Shown piece after piece: positions 35,536 to 43,728 of a DNA stretch of 64,000 nucleotides (position 1 is its first letter; each line of letters opens with the position of its first letter). A program made the translations under genes and the position numbers. Under the pieces are notes generated by a model. That model was not told the origin of the DNA, ran no database searches, and was given only the letters and a program-made list of their open reading frames with translations. The DNA comes from Phyllobacterium myrsinacearum. Its GTDB lineage: Bacteria > Pseudomonadota > Alphaproteobacteria > Rhizobiales > Rhizobiaceae. The stretch spans positions 186,001 through 250,000 of the forward strand of contig NZ_PVBT01000002.1 of the NCBI RefSeq assembly GCF_002980555.1, in the 5' to 3' direction.

Positions 35536-36483
35536 TCAGGCGTTGCGGTCTATGGGCAGCAGATCATAATCCTCGTTGGCGAGATGAAGGTCGAATTGGG
35601 CGCGGGCTATGTGGGCGGCGACCATGTTTTCGAAGACATCATCAAGGGCCGGCAATATCTCGATCTGCCGGCCGCCATCTTCCAGCAGACGGACGAGCCC
35701 TTCCGCTTCAGCCCGTTTCATGAGCCGGCGTATGTGGGTGCGTGACACACCGAAGAGATTGCCGATTTCATCATAGGGAAAGCTGACAATGTTCTCCCGG
35801 TCTGCCGTTTGCTGTTCCTTCATTGTCATCAGCTTGCACAGAAGGACTCCGCCGCCATCGCTGATGGCGAAGAGCTGGGAACTGTGCAGATTGGAAATCA
35901 TGGTGCTGACATTGAGCAGCGAGTGCAGGCTGGAGGCGAAATAGCGCTCAACGAAACCGTCGGTGCCATCAATCAACTGCTTGTAGTGCCGCGAAGGAAA
36001 CAGTTTGTCGGCCGCAGCGATGGCAACGCCGACAATCCTGCGCATGCCGGATATCAGCTTGTCGGTTGGTTGGATAAGATGGTTCCGGTGGTCGGTTTCA
36101 TCAAGGACGCGGCTGACAAGGCCGATATTCTCCAGGAGATCGATCGTCGCGGACGTGGTATTCTTGCTGCAGAGCTTCAGGCTCGATGTGATGTTCTGGA
36201 TGCTGGAAATGGTTGCGCCGTGATGGCCGTTGTCACGGGTGAAATGCAGCGCAAGAATCGACATGCAGATGACCTGGCGGGCCACATTGGCCATAACCTT
36301 GTTGGCCATGTACCGGCCTTCAAAAATTCCGACGGCATCCTCGGCATAGTCAGCCGCCGCTTTGCTGAAGTTCGGATGCTGGCGCAGGATCGCAACGCGC
36401 TGCAGCAGCCACTGGGACCGTGTTTCATGGCTTATGAAAGGAAGGGTTTCCGGCATCCGGTCGTTCATGAAGGCTATTCCCAT
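35536..36483 (-). CDS. Putative transcriptional regulator with two winged-HTH segments
   Basis: 315 residues, no close family recognised. The C-terminal ~90 residues hold a Crp-like HTH (VSFPYDEIGNLFGVSRTHIRRLMKRAEAEGLVRLLEDGG). An earlier part (residues ~85-140, HHGATISSIQNITSSLKLCSKNTTSATIDLLENIGLVSRVLDETDHRN) reads like a MarR-type winged helix with its wing. A cNMP-binding beta-barrel is not seen. The start may be ATG 36468 instead. Nearest neighbour is a TetR gene on the same strand, 286 bases upstream. Confidence 0.7.
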   Translation of the reverse strand: MGIAFMNDRMPETLPFISHETRSQWLLQRVAILRQHPNFSKAAADYAEDAVGIFEGRYMANKVMANVARQVICMSILALHFTRDNGHHGATISSIQNITSSLKLCSKNTTSATIDLLENIGLVSRVLDETDHRNHLIQPTDKLISGMRRIVGVAIAAADKLFPSRHYKQLIDGTDGFVERYFASSLHSLLNVSTMISNLHSSQLFAISDGGGVLLCKLMTMKEQQTADRENIVSFPYDEIGNLFGVSRTHIRRLMKRAEAEGLVRLLEDGGRQIEILPALDDVFENMVAAHIARAQFDLHLANEDYDLLPIDRNA

Positions 36484-36769
36484 TCGATTGCCACTCCGTC
36501 TGGATTCGCACCAGTATGATTTTGCCCCTTGCGGGCAGTTGGTTCGGCGGGTGTCGGGAAGCCCTGTCCTGATTGCGTAATGTACATGCTCCTGCGACGA
36601 ACGCTGATAACAAGTGCGTGAATCAGAACGGGCTCATTTGAAGGTTGTCCGGCTTCCCGGGGATAGGGCGAACAGCCTCCAGCCCCAGGCAATCGATCTT
36701 GCCTGGCGCGCGGCTTTTCGCGGCTGGATTATCAGGGTTATGGCGGCGAAGGCTGGGCGCCCGCGGCCG

Positions 36770-37402
36770 TCATTTGGCGGAGTAGGCGGCAATCATGGCA
36801 TCGCACGCCCGTTTCAACTGTTGCTGGGGGCCCTCCACGCCAGCGCTTTGGCCGCACACGCGCGCGCCTTCGACAAGCAGCACAAGGGCATCCGCCAATT
36901 GTTCGGCTTGGCTGATGCCTGCCATGCGGCAAAGATCGATCAGGCGCTGCTTGTGCACTTGCTTGGCATCGACGATCACTTTGAACGCCGGATGATTCGC
37001 TTCCTTGAGTTCAATGGCGGCATTGGCCAGGTCGCATCCGCGCGGATCGCTGAACACGCATTCGGCGGCTTCATGAATCCAGCCGCGTATCTGCGCCAGC
37101 GGATCATCCGGAAAGGCCGCTTCCAGATCGCGCCAGATCTGTTCACGCCGTGCGGACACCTGTTTGAGGCATTCGCAGATCAGATCGTCCTTGGATCCGA
37201 AATGGCGATAGAGCGTCATCTTGTTGGAATCGGCGGCCTCGGCAATGGCGTCAACACCGACACCCTTGATGCCCTGCTGGCGAAACAGCTCAATGGCGCT
37301 GGCCACGATGCGGGCGCGCGGCGGCATTCGGCCGCCGTCGGATTCCCCTGATATAACAGTATCGTGAGGTTTCGAAATTTCCTGCGTAGGCGCGCTTGAC
37401 AT
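36770..37402 (-). CDS. TetR-family transcriptional regulator
   Basis: 210 residues. The HTH is RIVASAIELFRQQGIKGVGVDAIAEAADSNKMTLYRHFGSKDDLI. The C-terminal part contains DPRGCDLANAAIELKEANHPAF, common in rhizobial TetR proteins. Two copies of GTTAC-N6-GTAAC lie just before its start. The divergent small gene at 37566 is the obvious second target. Confidence 0.88.
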   Translation of the reverse strand: MSSAPTQEISKPHDTVISGESDGGRMPPRARIVASAIELFRQQGIKGVGVDAIAEAADSNKMTLYRHFGSKDDLICECLKQVSARREQIWRDLEAAFPDDPLAQIRGWIHEAAECVFSDPRGCDLANAAIELKEANHPAFKVIVDAKQVHKQRLIDLCRMAGISQAEQLADALVLLVEGARVCGQSAGVEGPQQQLKRACDAMIAAYSAK

Positions 37403-37406
37403 AGAT

Positions 37407-37446
37407 GTTACCGTCCAGTAACTGTGGGTTGTTACTTACCGGTAAC
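37407..37446. promoter_or_regulatory. Duplicated TetR operator GTTAC-N6-GTAAC
   Basis: Copies at 37407-37422 (spacer CGTCCA) and 37431-37446 (spacer TTACCG); the second also contains the perfect palindrome TTACCGGTAA. Their centres are 24 bases apart. They sit immediately upstream of the TetR start codon. Confidence 0.7.
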
Positions 37447-37565
37447 ACGCATTTGGTTCTCATGTCAATTTTTCAAATTGGTGTTCGGGCCGGCGCCTTA
37501 CAAAAGTACTGATTTACCATTCTATTCGTTGTTGCGGCGCGATTGCCGCTGAGAAGGAGAGCATC

Positions 37566-37820
37566 ATGCCACAGACATATGCCGATCTTACCCTTGCTGA
37601 AGCTTTATCAGATCCCATGATCAACGCCGTCATGCGCGCTGACCATGTGACCCGCAGCGAGCTTGAACTCCTTATGAAGTCTGTGGCGCGAAAAAATATT
37701 GAAGCTGCCACATCCAATACGTGGCAACGCCCGTTTACGGTAGACCAGCCCGCCGTATCCAAGAGCCTGCTTGCCATGGGCGCGCGCGTTCGCTCCGCCT
37801 GCTGCGAAGGTTCCGTTTAG
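37566..37820 (+). CDS. Small hypothetical protein (84 residues)
   Basis: A strong ribosome site (AAGGAG six bases before ATG) and a perfect 11-base terminator after it support a real gene. The sequence is acidic at first (TYADLTLAEALSDPMINAVMRADHVTRSELELLMKSVARK), likely helical, with a small cysteine pair near the end (RSACCEG). No signal peptide or membrane segment. Not recognised. Divergent from the TetR gene. Confidence 0.72.
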   Translation: MPQTYADLTLAEALSDPMINAVMRADHVTRSELELLMKSVARKNIEAATSNTWQRPFTVDQPAVSKSLLAMGARVRSACCEGSV

Positions 37821-37858
37821 CGTTCGGGCAGTCCGCGGATTGCCAATGTGAATGATCG

Positions 37859-37893
37859 CCGGCAGTTCCCACGGGAGCTGCCGGTTTTGTTTT
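37859..37893 (+). terminator. Terminator of the 84-residue gene
   Basis: An 11-base stem (37859-37869 with 37874-37884), a four-base loop and TTTTGTTTT. It separates this transcript from the glnII control region. Confidence 0.88.
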
Positions 37894-37925
37894 GCGGCGA
37901 GCGCTGCTGCACAGGATTTTCGCAG

Positions 37926-37955
37926 TTGCACAAAATATCGGCAGACACTGTGCAA
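37926..37955. promoter_or_regulatory. Candidate NtrC enhancer half-sites upstream of glnII
   Basis: TTGCACA (37926-37932) and TGTGCAA (37949-37955) are inverted half-sites resembling TGCACCA-N3-TGGTGCA. They lie about 115-140 bases upstream of the sigma-54 promoter, a normal enhancer distance. A further TGCACA is at 37908. Each full site is only half conserved. Confidence 0.45.
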
Positions 37956-38064
37956 TCGGTGAGCGCGGGTTTTTGCCTTGGCGGCCTGGTTTTGTTTGCT
38001 GGCAAGCTATCATGTGCTGTTTTTGCGCGTGCGGGCAGGGCCGCAATAAAGTCTCCGCTGAAAG

Positions 38065-38080
38065 TGGCACGCAAATTGCT
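38065..38080 (+). promoter_or_regulatory. Sigma-54 promoter of glnII
   Basis: TGGCAC-GCAAA-TTGCT matches the -24/-12 consensus TGGCAC-N5-TTGCW exactly, with GG and GC ten bases apart. Expected transcription start is near 38091, about 80 bases before the start codon. This fits nitrogen control through NtrC. Confidence 0.88.
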
Positions 38081-38172
38081 TTGGGTAGTGTATCCGCAGG
38101 TGATGGCGCACGATTGGGCGCAGCACCCGCAAAAAGGATCAGCACGCACACCTACCTATGAGAGAAGCCATA

Positions 38173-39219
38173 ATGACAAAATACAAACTCGAATACATCT
38201 GGCTCGACGGTTATACGCCGGTCCCAAACCTTCGCGGCAAGACGCAGGTCAAGGAATTCGATGCTTTCCCCAAGCTGGAACAGCTGCCTCTCTGGAACTT
38301 TGACGGAAGTTCGACAATGCAGGCCGAGGGCAGAAGTTCGGATTGTGTTTTGAAGCCGGTTGCGGTTTATCCTGACAGCGAACGCAAGAATGGCGTTCTC
38401 GTCATGTGCGAAGTGATGATGCCCGACGGCAAGACACCGCATCCCTCCAATATGCGCGCGAGCATCAATGATGATGAGGGCGCTTGGTTCGGCTTCGAAC
38501 AGGAATATTTCCTCTACAAGAATGGCCGTCCGCTCGGCTTCCCCGAAACCGGTTTTCCTGCACCCCAAGGCCCCTATTATACGGGTGTTGGCTACAGCAA
38601 TGTCGGCGACGTCGCCCGCAAGATCGTCGAAGAACATCTCGATATCTGCCTGGCTGCCGGTTTGAACCACGAAGGCATCAATGCGGAAGTGGCCAAGGGA
38701 CAGTGGGAATTCCAGATTTTCGGCAAGGGCTCCAAGACGGCCGCCGATGAAATCTGGATGGCGCGCTATCTCCTGCAGCGTCTGTGCGAAAAGTACGGCA
38801 TTGACGTCGAATACCATTGCAAGCCGCTTGGTGATACCGACTGGAATGGCTCCGGCATGCATGCCAACTTCTCGACCGCCTATATGCGCGAAGTCGGCGG
38901 CAAGGAATATTTCGAACAGGTCATGGCGGCATTTGAAGGCGCCTGCGACGATCATATCGCCGTATATGGGCCGGACAATCACCTGCGGCTGACCGGCAAG
39001 CACGAGACCCAGTCCATCCATCAGTTCAGCTATGGCGTTGCCGATCGCGGCGCGTCGATCCGGGTACCGCACAGCTTTGTCGCCAATGGCTATCGCGGCT
39101 ACCTCGAAGACCGCCGCCCCAATTCTCAGGGCGATCCCTACCAGATCGCGGCGCAGATTCTGCGCACGATCGGATCGGTTCCTGAACCGGTCGAAGACAG
39201 GCTCGCCGCCGTCGCTTGA
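38173..39219 (+). CDS. glnII: Glutamine synthetase type II (GSII)
   Basis: 348 residues, the short eukaryote-like form found in rhizobia beside GlnA. Family motifs: KLEYIWLDGYTPVPNLRGKT, LPLWNFDGSSTMQAEG, WFGFEQEYFLY, PQGPYYTGVG, GINAEVAKGQWEFQIF and NGSGMHANFST. It makes glutamine from glutamate and ammonia and is not controlled by adenylylation like GSI. ATG 38173 is preferred over ATG 38158 because of the family N-terminus MTKYKLEYIWLDG. Single-gene transcript from a sigma-54 promoter with its own terminator. Confidence 0.95.
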   Translation: MTKYKLEYIWLDGYTPVPNLRGKTQVKEFDAFPKLEQLPLWNFDGSSTMQAEGRSSDCVLKPVAVYPDSERKNGVLVMCEVMMPDGKTPHPSNMRASINDDEGAWFGFEQEYFLYKNGRPLGFPETGFPAPQGPYYTGVGYSNVGDVARKIVEEHLDICLAAGLNHEGINAEVAKGQWEFQIFGKGSKTAADEIWMARYLLQRLCEKYGIDVEYHCKPLGDTDWNGSGMHANFSTAYMREVGGKEYFEQVMAAFEGACDDHIAVYGPDNHLRLTGKHETQSIHQFSYGVADRGASIRVPHSFVANGYRGYLEDRRPNSQGDPYQIAAQILRTIGSVPEPVEDRLAAVA

Positions 39220-39262
39220 TTATATGAACGGCAGCAGATTACCGGCTCTATAGTGGCTTGTG

Positions 39263-39296
39263 CGCCCGGACAGTTCAATTGCCTGTCCGGGCGTTT
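39263..39296 (+). terminator. Terminator of glnII
   Basis: CGCCCGGACAG and CTGTCCGGGCG form an 11-base stem with a nine-base loop, followed by TTT. Confidence 0.85.
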
Positions 39297-39387
39297 CTGC
39301 TTGCAACTTCACGCCTTTTCTGGCGTCATCCAATGCTCACAGAGGCCGTATAGTATCCGGCTCTGCTCGCGCAAACAGGAGAATGCC

Positions 39388-39813
39388 ATGCCGATCCAGG
39401 ATCTGGTGACCACCATCGCGACCCAAGCCAATCTCGATCCGCAGGCCGCGGAAAAGGCAGCGGGAACCGTGCTGTCCGTGCTCCAGCATGAAGCCCCGGA
39501 ACAGGCCGCCAGCCTTTTTGCAAAAATGCCGGGCGCCGCGCAATTGGCGCAGAGTTTTGATGTCATGGCTCCGGGCAACCAGTCGGGCGGGCTCATCTCC
39601 AGCATAACCGGGTTTCTCGGCGGCGCTGCGGGTGAAAAAGTCGGCGCGCTCGTCAATGGCATGGCTGCGCTCAAGGCCAGCGGCTTGACGGTTGAGCAGA
39701 TTCAACAGGCGGGTACCGCCGTGATCGCCCATGCCAAACAATCCGCCGATCCGCAGCTGGTCGACAAGATTGTTGCATCGGTCCCCGGCCTGAAAGGGCA
39801 TTTTGGCCTGTGA
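39388..39813 (+). CDS. Small helical protein, DUF2267/DUF2780-like
   Basis: 141 residues. PIQDLVTTIATQANLDPQAAEKAAGTVLSVLQHEAPEQAASLFAKMPGA resembles the helical repeat of DUF2267/DUF2780 proteins. A glycine-rich stretch (SGGLISSITGFLGGAAGEKVGALV) and a second helical set ending LVDKIVASVPGLKGHFG follow. ATG 39388 has CAGGAG upstream. Function unknown; the family assignment is tentative. Confidence 0.75.
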   Translation: MPIQDLVTTIATQANLDPQAAEKAAGTVLSVLQHEAPEQAASLFAKMPGAAQLAQSFDVMAPGNQSGGLISSITGFLGGAAGEKVGALVNGMAALKASGLTVEQIQQAGTAVIAHAKQSADPQLVDKIVASVPGLKGHFGL

Positions 39814-39909
39814 AGCAAACGCTTTGATGCGGTTGCCAGCTGACAACCGCCGCATCACCGGATAAACCGCTTCTCGTATCGCCACGGGTTATGCGAAGGA
39901 GCGGGCAGG

Positions 39910-40281
39910 ATGAACGGAACGCGACGCGCGTTTTACTTCGCGCTTGGCTGGGTGATGGTTGCGCTCGGCTTTATCGGCGCATTGCTTCCCGTCATGCCCA
40001 CCACCATTTTCCTGATTATTGCCGCCTGGTGTTTCGGCCGTTCTTCGCCGCGTTTCGAGAAATGGCTGCTGGAACACCCGGTCTTCGGCCCGACCCTGGT
40101 GCAGTGGCAGCGCCATGGCGCCATTCCGCTCCGGATAAAATGGATTGCCTGTGGCGGCATGGCATTCGGTTTTGCCACGTTCTGGTATTTCGCCCGGCCA
40201 ACGCCGCTTCTGGGTGCCGTTGTGGCGTTGTTCTTCATCGCCTGCGCCCTGTATGTCGCGTCCCGTCCGAACGGACAATGA
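39910..40281 (+). CDS. DUF454 (YbaN-like) membrane protein
   Basis: 123 residues with three hydrophobic segments. GWVMVALGFIGALLPVMPTTIFLIIAAWCFGRSSPRFEKWLLEHPVFGP is the DUF454 signature. Inner membrane, function unknown. An upstream GAGCGGGCAGG lies near the start. Confidence 0.88.
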   Translation: MNGTRRAFYFALGWVMVALGFIGALLPVMPTTIFLIIAAWCFGRSSPRFEKWLLEHPVFGPTLVQWQRHGAIPLRIKWIACGGMAFGFATFWYFARPTPLLGAVVALFFIACALYVASRPNGQ

Positions 40282-40407
40282 CCCGCGCCGGTGAACGAAA
40301 AGGTGCAGGAAACGGGTGGACATTGGGCATGAGGGAGCAGCGCCGTCCCGAAAAACAGTTGACAAGCGCGTGCAAAAATCCAACTCTATTACATTAAAAG
40401 GGGATAT

Positions 40408-40425
40408 ATTCCATTGTAATGGAAT
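40408..40425. promoter_or_regulatory. Palindrome ATTCCATT-GT-AATGGAAT, candidate operator
   Basis: Perfect eight-base arms, 19 bases before the GNAT gene's GTG start, with a TTGACA -35-like element at 40359-40364. The distal AraC gene at 47472 is not the obvious binder, since AraC sites are usually direct repeats; an unlinked repressor may bind here. Confidence 0.5.
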
Positions 40426-40444
40426 TATTGGATGAGGAGCGGCG

Positions 40445-40924
40445 GTGTCTGATTTACTTGTAAGCTTGTACACCGGCAAGCTGGCCGACCTGAAGAACCG
40501 GGCTGAAGCTGTGGCTGTCACCATCCGTCCGGTGCTTGCGCCCGAGGCGCAACTGGTCACAGACTGGGTCCGCGAGCATTTCAGCGCCAACTGGGCGAGC
40601 GAAGTCACGGTTGCTATCACCCGCCAGCCTTCCGCCTGTCTTATCGCCATCGAGGATGGCGCGCTTGCAGGATTTGCCTGTTACGACGCGATTGCGCGCG
40701 GCTTTTTCGGCCCGACGGGCGTGCATCCCGACAAGCAGGGCAGAGGTATCGGACTGGCGCTTTTCTCGGCAACTCTGCAAACCATGAAGGCGCTCGGCCA
40801 TGCCTATGCGTTCATCGGCGATGCGGGTCCGGTGGACTTTTATGTGAAAGCCGCCGGCGCCATTGAGATCCCGGCCGACGACAAAGGCATCTATCAGGGC
40901 ATGTTGCGCGTAAAGCGGACATAG
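40445..40924 (+). CDS. GNAT-family N-acetyltransferase
   Basis: 159 residues. The acetyl-CoA loop is GVHPDKQGRGIGLALFSATLQTMKALGH. GTG start with GAGGAG five bases upstream. First gene of an apparent operon with a NagZ-like hydrolase and an oligomer importer, so an amino-sugar or muropeptide acceptor is suggested by context only. Confidence 0.88.
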   Translation: MSDLLVSLYTGKLADLKNRAEAVAVTIRPVLAPEAQLVTDWVREHFSANWASEVTVAITRQPSACLIAIEDGALAGFACYDAIARGFFGPTGVHPDKQGRGIGLALFSATLQTMKALGHAYAFIGDAGPVDFYVKAAGAIEIPADDKGIYQGMLRVKRT

Positions 40925-40961
40925 GCCTCTCCCCAATCACAGTTTCCATGGAGTGAATACA

Positions 40962-41987
40962 GTGTCCAGCCAATTGCCTCTCGCCCTGTTCGTCGGCATC
41001 CCCAATCCGGTCCTGTCGCCCGATGAGATCGCGCTGTTTCGCGAGACCAATCCGCTCGGCCTTTTTGTTGGCCGCCGCAACCAGCGCGAACCCGAACAGG
41101 TCAAGGCATTGATCGAAAGTTTCCGCGAGGCTGTCGGGCGCGCCGATGCGCCGGTCTTCACCGATCAGGAGGGCGGCCGCGTTCAGCACCTTGATGCCGG
41201 TCCATGGCCGCTCTTCCGCAGTTTTGGCGAGTTTGCCCGCCTCGCGCGGCATGACCTTGAGGTGGCGCGAAAGGCGCTGCGTCTGTCTTCACGTGCGATG
41301 GGCACGATGATGACCGAGCTTGGTCTTTCCAGCGGCTGCTCGCCAGTGCTCGATCTGGTGTTCGATACCACAAGCGATGTCATCGGCGCCCGGTCGTTCG
41401 GGGCTGATCCGGAACTCGTGACGCTGCTCGGCCGCGAGGTGATCGACGGTCTGCTGGAAACGGGCAACATGCCGGTTATGAAGCACATTCCGGGCCATGG
41501 CCGCGCCACGCTGGATTCGCACAAGGAGCGGCCTGTTGTCGATGCGAGCAGGGAGACCCTCCTTGCCACGGACTTCAAACCCTTCATCGATCTCAAGGAT
41601 ACGCCTTGGGCAATGGTGGCCCATGTGGTCTATTCGGCCTATGACAAGGAGCGGCCCGCTTCCGTCTCTCCCGTCATGCTCGATATCATCCGCAAGGATC
41701 TGGGGTATGACGGCGTCCTTATCTCCGACTGCATTTTCATGAATTCTCTGAGCGGTACCATGCCGGAGCGGGTTGCGCAGGTTCTCGATGCGGGCTTTGA
41801 CATTGCCCTGCACAGTCACGGCGATCTCGCCGACAGCGAAGCGGCAGCAAAGGCATCGCGTCCGCTGACGGATGACGCAGCCCGCCGCATTGCCACGGCC
41901 AATGCCCGCCTTGGATCGCTGAAAGTGGAGGTCAAGGCAGTGCACGCCGAAGTCGAAGACATGTTTGCCGGCGCGCAGGTCAGCTGA
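40962..41987 (+). CDS. nagZ: NagZ-like beta-N-acetylhexosaminidase, GH3 family
   Basis: 341 residues. GH3 NagZ motifs: FTDQEGGRVQHL, SPVLDL, GARSFGADPELV, the substrate loop MKHIPGHGRATLDSHKERPVV with the acid/base histidine-aspartate region, and LISDCIFMNSL holding the nucleophile aspartate. No signal peptide, so cytoplasmic. NagZ removes terminal GlcNAc from muropeptides or chito-oligosaccharides. GTG 40962 has GGAG eight bases upstream. Second gene of the cluster, next to an importer. It could be a second, dedicated copy beside the housekeeping nagZ. Confidence 0.85.
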   Translation: MSSQLPLALFVGIPNPVLSPDEIALFRETNPLGLFVGRRNQREPEQVKALIESFREAVGRADAPVFTDQEGGRVQHLDAGPWPLFRSFGEFARLARHDLEVARKALRLSSRAMGTMMTELGLSSGCSPVLDLVFDTTSDVIGARSFGADPELVTLLGREVIDGLLETGNMPVMKHIPGHGRATLDSHKERPVVDASRETLLATDFKPFIDLKDTPWAMVAHVVYSAYDKERPASVSPVMLDIIRKDLGYDGVLISDCIFMNSLSGTMPERVAQVLDAGFDIALHSHGDLADSEAAAKASRPLTDDAARRIATANARLGSLKVEVKAVHAEVEDMFAGAQVS

Positions 41988-42020
41988 TCGTCTTTAATCA
42001 ATAAAAATAGGGGAATACGC

Positions 42021-43673
42021 ATGTCGAGAAACCGTCTGTTTGCAGCAGCTTCTGCAATGATGCTCCTGTCTGCGCCTGCCATGGCGCAGACAGTGCTGAC
42101 CGTCAACATCGAGCCGGCCACCACCTGGGTGCGCAATTTCAATCCGTTCAATCAGACATCGGCGCGTCAGAGCACGCTTGATTTCATCTACGAGCCGCTT
42201 GTCATCTTCAACCGCTTCGACAACAACAAGCCGAACTATCGCCTCGCCGAAAGTTTCAAGCTGGCGGACGATCTGAAGAGCATCGAGTTTAAGCTGCGGC
42301 CGGACATGAAATGGTCGGATGGCAAGCCGCTGACCTCCGCCGACGTCAAATTCACCTATGACTATCTGCAGAAGTTCCCGGCGCTGGATTTCGTCAGCAT
42401 CTGGAAATTCATCAGCGGCGTCGAGGTTGTCGATGCGCAGACCGTTCGGTTCACGCTGGTCAATCCCAGCTCGCTGGCCGCCGACCAGCTGGTGCAGGTT
42501 CCGATCATTCCGGAACATGTCTGGAAGGAGATTGCCGATCCGGTGACCTTCGCCAACGAGAACCCGGTCGGCAGCGGCCCGATGACCGAGATTGCGCGGT
42601 TTACCGGCCAGACCTACGACCAGTGCCGCAACCCAAACTACTGGGATGCCAAGGACCTCAAGATCGACTGCATGCGCTTCCCGCAATTGGCCGATAACAA
42701 CCAGATCCTGACCGCAACCGCGAATGGTACGCTCGATTGGGGTGTGTCGTTCCTGCCGGATATCGAAAACACCTATGTGGCAAAGGACCCGAAGAACTTC
42801 CACTACTGGTACACGCCGGGCAGCATGGTTGCCTTCCTGTTCAACCTGGAAACGGCCAATGCCAACAACCGCAAGGCTTTCAACGACGTGAAGTTCCGCC
42901 GTGCCGTGAGCATGGCGCTTGACCGCAAGGGCATGATCGACGTGGCCGGTTATGGCTATCCCACGCTGAACGACGATCCCTCGGGCATGGGCGAACTGTA
43001 CAAGAACTGGTCCGATCCGTCCGTGCTCGCCGATTTCGGCAAATACGGCAAATATGACACGGATGCGGCCAAGGCTCTGCTCGACGAGGCGGGCTATGTG
43101 GACAAAGACGGCGACGGTTTCCGTGACAATCCCGATGGCACCAAGCTGTCGTTCTCGCTGATCGTGCCCAATGCCTGGACGGATTGGATCGACACGGTGC
43201 AGATCGCCATTGAAGGCATGCAGGCAGCCGGGCTCGACGTGAAGATTGCGACGCCGGAAGAAGCCGTGTGGTCGGGTAGCCTGATCAATGGCAATTTCGA
43301 CATGGCCATCAACAGCCTGCCGGCGGCTGCCTCGCCCTATTATCCCTATCAGCGCGCCTATAACGAACAGGACAAGGGCAAGACCCGCTTTACCGCGCAG
43401 CGCTGGTTCAACCCTGATCTTGCCAAGCTGCTGGTGGATTTCACACGCACCGCCGATCCGGCCGAACAGAAGGCCGTGATGAACAAGGCCCAGCGCATTG
43501 TTGCGGAAAACCTGCCGATGATGCCGGTGTTCAACAATCCGAACTGGTATCAGTACAACACCAAGCGGTTCACCGGCTGGTCGACAAAGGAGCACCCCTT
43601 CGTCAATCCGTCGATCACCCGCAACAACCCGGCGCGTCTCATTCACCTCCTGGCGCTCGAGCCGGTCAAATAG
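42021..43673 (+). CDS. ABC periplasmic binding protein, family 5 (oligopeptide/oligosaccharide)
   Basis: 550 residues, signal peptide RNRLFAAASAMMLLSAPAMA (cleavage near 23). SBP_bac_5 motifs follow: NFNPFNQTSARQSTLDFIYEPL, KLRPDMKWSDGKPLTSADVKFTYDYL and DVKFRRAVSMALDRKGM. Binding proteins of this type carry peptides, but also cello- or chito-oligosaccharides. The NagZ neighbour favours a GlcNAc-containing ligand. GGGGAA lies six to eight bases before ATG 42021. Confidence 0.88.
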   Translation: MSRNRLFAAASAMMLLSAPAMAQTVLTVNIEPATTWVRNFNPFNQTSARQSTLDFIYEPLVIFNRFDNNKPNYRLAESFKLADDLKSIEFKLRPDMKWSDGKPLTSADVKFTYDYLQKFPALDFVSIWKFISGVEVVDAQTVRFTLVNPSSLAADQLVQVPIIPEHVWKEIADPVTFANENPVGSGPMTEIARFTGQTYDQCRNPNYWDAKDLKIDCMRFPQLADNNQILTATANGTLDWGVSFLPDIENTYVAKDPKNFHYWYTPGSMVAFLFNLETANANNRKAFNDVKFRRAVSMALDRKGMIDVAGYGYPTLNDDPSGMGELYKNWSDPSVLADFGKYGKYDTDAAKALLDEAGYVDKDGDGFRDNPDGTKLSFSLIVPNAWTDWIDTVQIAIEGMQAAGLDVKIATPEEAVWSGSLINGNFDMAINSLPAAASPYYPYQRAYNEQDKGKTRFTAQRWFNPDLAKLLVDFTRTADPAEQKAVMNKAQRIVAENLPMMPVFNNPNWYQYNTKRFTGWSTKEHPFVNPSITRNNPARLIHLLALEPVK

Positions 43674-43684
43674 GCATCGCACAG

Positions 43685-43711
43685 GCGGGGACGGGTAAAA
43701 CCTGTCCCCGC
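43685..43711 (+). repeat. Intercistronic stem-loop after the binding-protein gene
   Basis: GCGGGGAC (43685-43692) pairs with GTCCCCGC (43704-43711); the loop has GGGTAAAACC that can extend the stem. No T-tract follows, so it is likely an RNA-stabilising or partial-attenuation hairpin that raises binding-protein yield over permease. Confidence 0.7.
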
Positions 43712-43728
43712 TGCGATGGGAGATGCAT

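Noticed and set aside
35199-35745. Rightward frames in the gap and over the two-wHTH regulator's 3' end
   Set aside because: No ribosome site or domain; they run into antisense of the regulator.
42000-43682. Long leftward frame over the family 5 binding protein
   Set aside because: Antisense shadow; the rightward gene has signal peptide, ribosome site and family motifs.
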